Assembly (NCBI GenBank): GCA_041688215.1
Contig: JBDNIO010000078.1
Span: forward strand, 1 to 9,547
DNA length: 9,547 nt
From: JBDNIO01 sp041688215
GTDB lineage: Bacteria > Pseudomonadota > Gammaproteobacteria > Nevskiales > Salinisphaeraceae
Direction: 5' to 3'
Made by a program: the position numbers and the translations under genes. This document shows, piece by piece, positions 5,332 to 9,547 of the stretch (position 1 is the first letter of the stretch; every line of letters starts with the position of its first letter). The notes beneath the pieces were generated by a model that saw nothing but the letters and a program-made list of their open reading frames with translations, was not told where the DNA came from and did no database searches.

Positions 5332-6885
5332 ATGAGATTAAGTAGTAAGAAATTGTCGAAAATTCGTGGACTTGTACTGCTTCTGAGTGCAGTGCTAAGT
5401 CTCTCTTTCACTGGCGTAGCCAGCGCTGACAGGATTAGCTATGAAGGGGAAGGCTGGGAGGTAACACTTACTGGATATCTTAGACAATACCTTTCACTGA
5501 ATTTAGAGAACCCAATCGAGAACCCCGGTGACGATAAGTTTCGGTTTTCACTGGTTCGGACCGCATTTCAACCTGCGCTCGAAGGTAATGTTGGGCCGGT
5601 TTCATTTCGACTACAAACACGCACAACACGGGAAGTTGAAACTGCCTATCTGGGCGACCTCGAAGACTTGGGGGCGAACGGTGGGGATGATTTGGTGGAC
5701 GATCAGTACAACGAAGACGAAATCCGTGATGCTTATATTGACTTCAAGGTAAGCAAATTAACCAATATACGCATCGGTCGCCAACAGGTGGCCTTTGGTG
5801 AAACCGACTTCTTCCAGGCACTGGACTTAATCCATGGCTTCGATTTCACTTGGCGCAGCTTTCTGGTGCCTGAGAACGAGGATATACGTAAGCCGCTTAA
5901 TATGCTAAATATATTACAGCAAATACCCGCAATAGATAGTGGCTTGCAATTGCTGATAATTCCTGGGGGTGGACTCAACCGTGATAGAGATTTTGGTAAT
6001 ACTTACGACCTGTTTGGTGGGCGTTATGCAAACCAGCCAAATAAGGGCGTCAATTTCCTGGCCCCAGCGGGGGTGCCTTACAATCGAGACCACTCTGAGG
6101 GAGATACAGATGATTTAAAGGGGGCACTCCGTCTTAAGGGTCTAATCGGCTCACTCAGTTACTCTTTAGCCTATGTTAGGTCACACAATAATGATCCGGT
6201 TGTGAACTCAGTTTTCAATCCGTTCAAAGAGGCGCCAAAAAATGGATTTGCGGAGTTCATTCTCCCTATTATTGATGTAGTTGGATTCACCGCCAGTGGT
6301 TACTCAAATTGGGCCGATGCCATATTTTCGACGGAGTTCGCTTATGCAATCGATCGACCTTATAACGTCGGTCAAAACGCAAGTAGTTGTGACGCACCCA
6401 TTCCAGGATTCTGTGGTATAGATGAGCTGGATACCGCCAGTATGATGGTGCGAATCGACAAACAAGCAGATTGGACGCAATCGCTATTGGGCGCCAGCCG
6501 TCCTGGATTTTTGTCGATCCAAGTGTTTGATGACTGGATTGTGGACGATATCCGCGGTAAAGATATCGTCGATCTAGCCGGATACTCTGCAAAGAAAAAC
6601 TCGCACTCAGTAATCGTAACGGGAATTTTAGCTTGGAATTACGCCAACGATCTCATTAATCCGCAGCTCGCGGGAGGATACGATGGTACTTATGGTGGAG
6701 GGTTCATAATCCCTAGCATACAGTTTGTATTCGGTGACAGTATTCGAGTTAGGTTTGAAGCATCACTCTTCTTTGATGACGGAGATGCGAAAGGATCGAC
6801 ATTCGAAGACACTCGCGATACCAATGTCTTTGGCTATTTTGCCAACAATGATCAGCTGCTAGCTCGCTTTACTTATCAGTTCTAA
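5332..6885 (+). CDS. Outer-membrane porin-like protein, DUF1302 type
   Basis: A 517-residue exported protein. The start has TGAGGAAG about 8 bases upstream. Residues 1-32 form a signal peptide: a basic start (MRLSSKKLSKIR), a hydrophobic core (LVLLLSAVLSLSFTG) and an A-S-A site before D33. The mature part shows the alternating pattern of outer-membrane strands and ends in Y-Q-F, the terminal Phe recognised by the Bam machinery. The block IRIGRQQVAFGETDFFQALDL (about 146-166) followed by DFTWRSFLVPENEDIRKPLNML is typical of DUF1302 proteins, often found in catabolic clusters for sterols, hydrocarbons and other hydrophobic acids. A Cys pair (SSCDAPIPGFCG) could form an external-loop disulfide. 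It probably admits the operon's substrate. The usual DUF1329 lipoprotein partner is absent from the window. By eye the gene is more AT-rich than its neighbours, possibly reflecting a separate origin. Family call fairly sure; substrate unknown. Confidence 0.82.
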   Translation: MRLSSKKLSKIRGLVLLLSAVLSLSFTGVASADRISYEGEGWEVTLTGYLRQYLSLNLENPIENPGDDKFRFSLVRTAFQPALEGNVGPVSFRLQTRTTREVETAYLGDLEDLGANGGDDLVDDQYNEDEIRDAYIDFKVSKLTNIRIGRQQVAFGETDFFQALDLIHGFDFTWRSFLVPENEDIRKPLNMLNILQQIPAIDSGLQLLIIPGGGLNRDRDFGNTYDLFGGRYANQPNKGVNFLAPAGVPYNRDHSEGDTDDLKGALRLKGLIGSLSYSLAYVRSHNNDPVVNSVFNPFKEAPKNGFAEFILPIIDVVGFTASGYSNWADAIFSTEFAYAIDRPYNVGQNASSCDAPIPGFCGIDELDTASMMVRIDKQADWTQSLLGASRPGFLSIQVFDDWIVDDIRGKDIVDLAGYSAKKNSHSVIVTGILAWNYANDLINPQLAGGYDGTYGGGFIIPSIQFVFGDSIRVRFEASLFFDDGDAKGSTFEDTRDTNVFGYFANNDQLLARFTYQF

Positions 6886-6911
6886 GCGCGGATTTTTGGG
6901 ATTTGGGATAA

Positions 6912-6944
6912 CGCCGGCCGGTCGCAAAGCCGGTCGGCGTTTTT
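6912..6944 (+). terminator. Intrinsic terminator of the CoA-transferase/lyase/porin operon
   Basis: A 10-bp GC-rich stem, CGCCGGCCGG (6912-6921) against CCGGTCGGCG (6930-6939) with one G-U pair, has an 8-base loop and is followed at once by TTTTT (6940-6944). It begins 27 bases after the porin stop and closes the operon. Confidence 0.9.
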
Positions 6945-6981
6945 GTGGCGAGGCAACTCGTGCCAAAAGGCTAACTTTATA

Positions 6982-7080
6982 ATGAATAATCAAGCCGAAA
7001 CGCGAATCGCCATTGTTTATTACAGTGGTGATGGCCACACGCGGGTGCAGGCCGGATACCCGGCAGCCAAGTTCGCGTAA
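6982..7080 (+). pseudogene. Flavodoxin/WrbA-like oxidoreductase, detached N-terminal piece
   Basis: The ATG at 6982 opens a 32-residue frame that starts RIAIVYYSGDGHTR, the first strand and FMN phosphate-binding loop of flavodoxin-fold NAD(P)H:quinone oxidoreductases. After the HTR codons (ending about 7044) the frame loses similarity and stops at TAA 7078-7080. The rest of the family sequence continues in another frame: codons 7047-7079 read AGRIPGSQVRV, running straight into the ATG at 7080. About 7-10 residues of the first helix seem to be missing, so a small deletion not divisible by three is the simplest cause. A sequencing error alone would not explain the missing residues. Confidence 0.7.
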
Positions 7081-7607
7081 TGAATATTGAAGAGGCGGAT
7101 AACAATTGGCAGGTGCTACACGACGCGGACGCTATTGTGTTTGGCACACCCACCTACATCGGTTCCGTGGCGGCCGAGTTCAAGGCATTCATCGAAAAAC
7201 TAAACGGGCCAATCTGGCTTGATCGCATGTGGACCGGCAAGGTGGCGGCTGGCTTTACGGTTTCCGCCGGCCGCAGTGGCGACAAGCTGAACTGCCTCAT
7301 GCAGTTGGTAATCTTCGCATCCCAAATGGGCATGGTCTGGGTAAGCCAACCCTTGCTCGGTGGTAATTACTCCACCCAAGGCAGCGAAGAAGATCTGAAT
7401 CGTATGGCAGGCTATCTTGGCGTAATGGCACAGGCGAACATCGATCAAGACACCAGCGTAGTGCCGCCGGAGAGTGATCGCATCACCGCGGAAATACACG
7501 GCGAACATATTGCCGGGGTGGCTAGGGATTTAGCCTGGGGACGACGCCTGGCGCAGCAATCCGAAGTTGCAGGTCCCAAGTTTGGACAAACAGGTCGGGT
7601 TGGTTGA
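7080..7607 (+). CDS. Flavodoxin/WrbA-like NAD(P)H-dependent oxidoreductase, main part (probably broken gene)
   Basis: An open frame of 175 residues holding most of a flavodoxin-fold protein. It has EEADNNWQVLHDADAIVFGTPTYIGSVAAEFKAFIE, whose G(T/S)PTY block is the second FMN-binding loop; a W..K.AAGFTVSAGRSGDKL segment; and the QL.IFA.QMGM.WV helix and strand typical of WrbA-like quinone reductases. The family loop that grips the FMN phosphate (SGDGHT) is encoded just upstream in a different frame (6982-7080). A product starting at 7080 would therefore lack the first strand and should not bind flavin normally. The two frames join as TAATG, so coupled translation of the second is possible, but a split functional flavodoxin would be unusual. 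Read as a recent pseudogene unless the reading frame is restored in related strains. It follows the operon terminator and so needs its own promoter, which I could not identify. Confidence 0.72.
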   Translation: MNIEEADNNWQVLHDADAIVFGTPTYIGSVAAEFKAFIEKLNGPIWLDRMWTGKVAAGFTVSAGRSGDKLNCLMQLVIFASQMGMVWVSQPLLGGNYSTQGSEEDLNRMAGYLGVMAQANIDQDTSVVPPESDRITAEIHGEHIAGVARDLAWGRRLAQQSEVAGPKFGQTGRVG

Positions 7608-7629
7608 GGCCAGTCGTAGTTAGTAACCC

Positions 7630-7657
7630 GGGTTAGCGGTGTTGCGCGAGCTAACCC
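7630..7657. other. Hairpin at the convergent ends of the flavodoxin and SDR genes
   Basis: GGGTTAGC (7630-7637) and GCTAACCC (7650-7657) make a perfect 8-bp stem with a 12-base loop. The right arm contains the SDR stop codon. A second overlapping palindrome, AACCCGGGTT, lies at 7625-7634. No T run follows on either strand, so termination in either direction would be weak or Rho-aided. Confidence 0.4.
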
Positions 7658-8424
7658 AAGTCACCCAGGGTAATACCTCCGTCAACAACCAAGGTTTGGC
7701 CAGTCAAATAACTGCTATAGTCAGAGGCAAGTAGCATCGCGATAGCCGCGATTTCCTCGGGCTTACCCACTCGACGCAGCGGCACCATTTCGGCCATGGC
7801 GGCGAGCCCATCTTCGCCAACTGAATTGATTGAATCAGTGGACTGCGCGGTGCGTATCGCTCCGGGCGCGATGGCATTAACGCGGATATTTTGTGGTCCG
7901 AGCTCCACTGCCAATGCCCGCACCAGACCTTCAATGGCTGCTTTGGAGGCGCTATAACTGGCATGTTCCTTCCAACCCCACGCACCGCCCATAACCGATG
8001 ATAGACAAATCGCCGAACCCCCGCCGCGCTCATGCATAGCCGGCGCCGCGGCACGAATTAGTCGGTAACAGCCCCCGAAATTGGTGTTCATTACCGCGTG
8101 GATATCGTCGTCGGTTAACTCGGCAAATGCTTTGCGCCGGGCAATACCCGCGTTGCAGATCACGCTATCGATACCACCAAAGCGTTCCTGCGCTGCGCTC
8201 ACGAAGGCATTGACTGCGGCCGTATCGGCGACATCGGCCACCTGCGCCAATACCTCGGCGCCGCAATCGGCCACTTGTGCCTCGGTCTGATGCAAACCTT
8301 TGCCGTCGACATCGCATAGCGCCAATCGGGCACCGGCCTTGGCGAAGGCTAAAGCCGTGGCCCGGCCAATGCCGATTTGGCTGGCCGCACCCGTAACCAC
8401 AATGGTTTTGCCTTTGAAATCCAT
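7651..8424 (-). CDS. Short-chain dehydrogenase/reductase (classical SDR)
   Basis: A 257-residue NAD(P)-dependent oxidoreductase of normal classical-SDR size. The start is the ATG at 8424, one base after the nitrilase stop; the longer frame to 8505 only overlaps the nitrilase gene. Motifs: cofactor loop TGAASQIGIG (11-20), NAG (91-93), N115, catalytic S142/S143 in LSSVMGG, and Y157-x3-K161 in SYSASK. The end, GQTLVVDGGITLG, is also family-typical. Asp38 after the second strand (ALCDVD) favours NAD(H) over NADP(H). The cofactor loop has Gln where TGxxxGxGIG members usually have Gly. It oxidises or reduces a hydroxyl/carbonyl group; the substrate is not readable. Lacking a clear ribosome-binding site, it is probably translated by coupling to the nitrilase. 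It is last in a three-gene minus-strand operon. Confidence 0.92.
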   Translation of the reverse strand: MDFKGKTIVVTGAASQIGIGRATALAFAKAGARLALCDVDGKGLHQTEAQVADCGAEVLAQVADVADTAAVNAFVSAAQERFGGIDSVICNAGIARRKAFAELTDDDIHAVMNTNFGGCYRLIRAAAPAMHERGGGSAICLSSVMGGAWGWKEHASYSASKAAIEGLVRALAVELGPQNIRVNAIAPGAIRTAQSTDSINSVGEDGLAAMAEMVPLRRVGKPEEIAAIAMLLASDYSSYLTGQTLVVDGGITLGDLG

Positions 8425-8425
8425 T

Positions 8426-9430
8426 TTATTTGACTGCCGGCATGTTGGGCTGAGTATCGACCGTTTCGGCCACATTACCGCGCCACACGGGTTTGGGCTG
8501 CGCATCGAAGTACAGAGAGACCACTTCGGGGCGCGAGTAATGTCCAGCGGAATCGACGAAGGCTTTGACGGTATCGATTTCCCCCAAGTCGATGTCTGCC
8601 GCTACTAAGCGCTCCTCGGCGCCGGTATGGGGTTCGGTTACGAAACTACCCCATGGATGAATAATTGCCGACCAGCCGCCTCCCTCCTTGACCAATTCCT
8701 GCGGTCCTAAAGCGTCCTCCATGACCTGGAGTACTTGCGGCGTAACGGTGTCTTCGGCGACCACCACGAAGCACTGGCCGGTTAGCGCGTGGGCGCGGCT
8801 AATGGCTTCGACTTGATCGTCGAACAAGGTTTCGAAGCCGGCCAGCGTTGCCAATGCTGGCCACGAGCCAGCGTGGATTTGCATGCCTTGCACAATTAGC
8901 GCCTGGCGGGCCAGGTTCATTGTGTGCTCCCAGCACGCCAACCCGCCGATGCGCCCGGCGTGGCTGTCCCACACCTTCAGGGTTGAGCCATCGCCTTGGC
9001 CCCAAATATAACGTTCGGCGTAGGTTGGCTGGAGCTTGCGATGCTTGCCTAAATAAGCGCCATCCGCGTCGATGAATACCTGGGTGTTGTAACAGCTGCC
9101 GCCATCGCGTTCGCTAACCCCCAAAACCACCGCGGTACCGGCTTGGGCGGCGGCTGTTTGGATTGTTTCTACCTCCGGTCCAGGGACACGAATCGAGGCG
9201 CGCATATAGCGCAGATTAATCTCACCCTGCAGTAACGGCGCGTAGCAGTTAATCCAATAGGGAAACCCGGGCACAAAGACCTCGGGGAAAACCAATAAAT
9301 CAATATTCTCTTCACCCGCTTGGCGGATAAGGTTGCAGGCTTTTTCAACGCATGCGGCAGTATCCAGCAGCACCGCAGAGGCGTGTGCCGCCGCGACTTT
9401 TAAGCGTGTTGGGCTAGCCTTGTCAGCCAT
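8426..9430 (-). CDS. Nitrilase (carbon-nitrogen hydrolase, aliphatic/aryl nitrilase branch)
   Basis: A 334-residue enzyme of the nitrilase superfamily. The ATG at 9430 is chosen for AAAGGAG about 7 bases upstream; the frame extends to 9484 but that part overlaps the upstream synthetase gene. The catalytic Glu-Lys-Cys set is present: E50 in LLVFPEVFVPGFPYW, K132 in GKHRKLQPTYAER (with the second Glu, E139), and C166 in GGLACWEHTMNLAR. The CWEH context and the C-terminal GHYSRPEV block (296-303) are typical of true nitrilases (branch 1), not amidases. It would hydrolyse a nitrile to the carboxylic acid and ammonia in the cytoplasm, probably as a spiral oligomer like its relatives. Only 4 bases separate it from the synthetase stop and 1 base from the SDR start, so the three are made together. 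Substrate range, including aldoxime-derived or plant nitriles, is unknown. Confidence 0.92.
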   Translation of the reverse strand: MADKASPTRLKVAAAHASAVLLDTAACVEKACNLIRQAGEENIDLLVFPEVFVPGFPYWINCYAPLLQGEINLRYMRASIRVPGPEVETIQTAAAQAGTAVVLGVSERDGGSCYNTQVFIDADGAYLGKHRKLQPTYAERYIWGQGDGSTLKVWDSHAGRIGGLACWEHTMNLARQALIVQGMQIHAGSWPALATLAGFETLFDDQVEAISRAHALTGQCFVVVAEDTVTPQVLQVMEDALGPQELVKEGGGWSAIIHPWGSFVTEPHTGAEERLVAADIDLGEIDTVKAFVDSAGHYSRPEVVSLYFDAQPKPVWRGNVAETVDTQPNMPAVK

Positions 9431-9434
9431 TCGA

Positions 9435-9547
9435 CTACTCCTTTTGAGCGCGCAGATCGCGTTTAAGAACTTTCCCCGCAGCATTGCGTGGCAGTGCCTG
9501 CAGAAATGCCATCGATTTGGGTAACTTGTAGCGCGCCAAGCTTTGCT
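9435..9547 (-). CDS. AMP-forming acyl-CoA synthetase, C-terminal end (partial)
   Basis: The last 37 residues of a protein entering from the right edge, read LARYKLPKS, then ALPRNAAGKVLKRDLRAQKE, and a TAG stop at 9435-9437. The K(L/V)P...LPR(N/T)..GK(V/I)LKR.LR pattern is the C-terminal signature of ANL-superfamily acyl-CoA ligases, and the Lys in AAGKV is the adenylation-step catalytic Lys. It is first of the visible genes in the minus-strand operon and its end carries the ribosome-binding site of the nitrilase. It would join CoA to a carboxylic acid, plausibly the nitrilase product. Specificity lies in the missing N-terminal domain. Confidence 0.85.
   Translation of the reverse strand, partial: QSLARYKLPKSMAFLQALPRNAAGKVLKRDLRAQKE

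Noticed and set aside
6287..6592. Minus-strand 101-codon frame inside the porin gene
   Set aside because: Antisense shadow of the porin with an unnatural Arg/Tyr/His-rich composition.
6949..6966. Minus-strand TGGCAC followed by TTGCC near the porin terminator, resembling a sigma-54 site
   Set aside because: The GG and GC pairs are 8 bases apart instead of 10, which sigma-54 does not normally accept, and it would read back into the terminator and porin gene.
7141..7160. TGGCAC on the plus strand inside the flavodoxin-like gene
   Set aside because: No TTGC element at the needed spacing, and it encodes a conserved part of the protein.
1..9547. tRNA, rRNA, CRISPR array, phage or toxin-antitoxin modules
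   Set aside because: No direct-repeat/spacer pattern, cloverleaf-like segment or characteristic proteins were seen on either strand.

Overview
The window looks like an accessory catabolic region of a Gram-negative proteobacterium, probably a gammaproteobacterium. The pointers are an outer-membrane porin with a signal peptide and C-terminal Phe, a sigma-54 enhancer-binding protein with two near-perfect -24/-12 promoters beside it, and a set of CoA-linked degradative enzymes. No marker in the window fixes the genus. All identifications come from reading motifs in the translated sequence; no database search was run.

Layout. Bases 1-140 are the right end of an IS256-family insertion sequence: the last 34 codons of a transposase plus a terminal-repeat-like end. 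It abuts the C-terminal third of an Asp/Glu/hydantoin-type racemase (141-347), which therefore looks cut by the insertion. A small SnoaL/NTF2-like protein follows (381-773). Converging on it from the right is a 649-residue PrpR-type regulator on the minus strand (PrpR_N, PAS, AAA+, Fis HTH; 839-2788).

The roughly 320-bp regulator/operon intergenic space carries two rightward sigma-54 promoters. One overlaps the regulator's translation start region and the other lies about 115 bp upstream of the operon. AT-rich DNA with candidate activator-binding repeats lies between them. The rightward operon encodes a family III CoA-transferase (CaiB/BaiF, 3111-4310), an HMG-CoA-lyase-like enzyme overlapping it by 4 bases (4307-5242), and a DUF1302-type porin (5332-6885). 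A strong intrinsic terminator ends it (6912-6944). The likely logic is substrate entry through the porin, CoA activation by transfer, and a retro-Claisen or aldol-type C-C cleavage by the lyase. The sigma-54 regulator would sense an organic acid or acyl-CoA-type effector.

Next comes a flavodoxin/WrbA-like gene (6982-7607) broken by a small out-of-frame deletion just after its FMN phosphate-binding loop. The right third is a tightly packed minus-strand operon, in order of transcription: the end of an AMP-forming acyl-CoA synthetase (9435-9547, partial), a nitrilase (8426-9430) and a short-chain dehydrogenase (7651-8424). Together these could convert a nitrile to an acid, the acid to its CoA ester, and oxidise a hydroxyl intermediate. 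The shared substrate is inference. The insertion and the broken flavodoxin suggest a region undergoing gain and decay.
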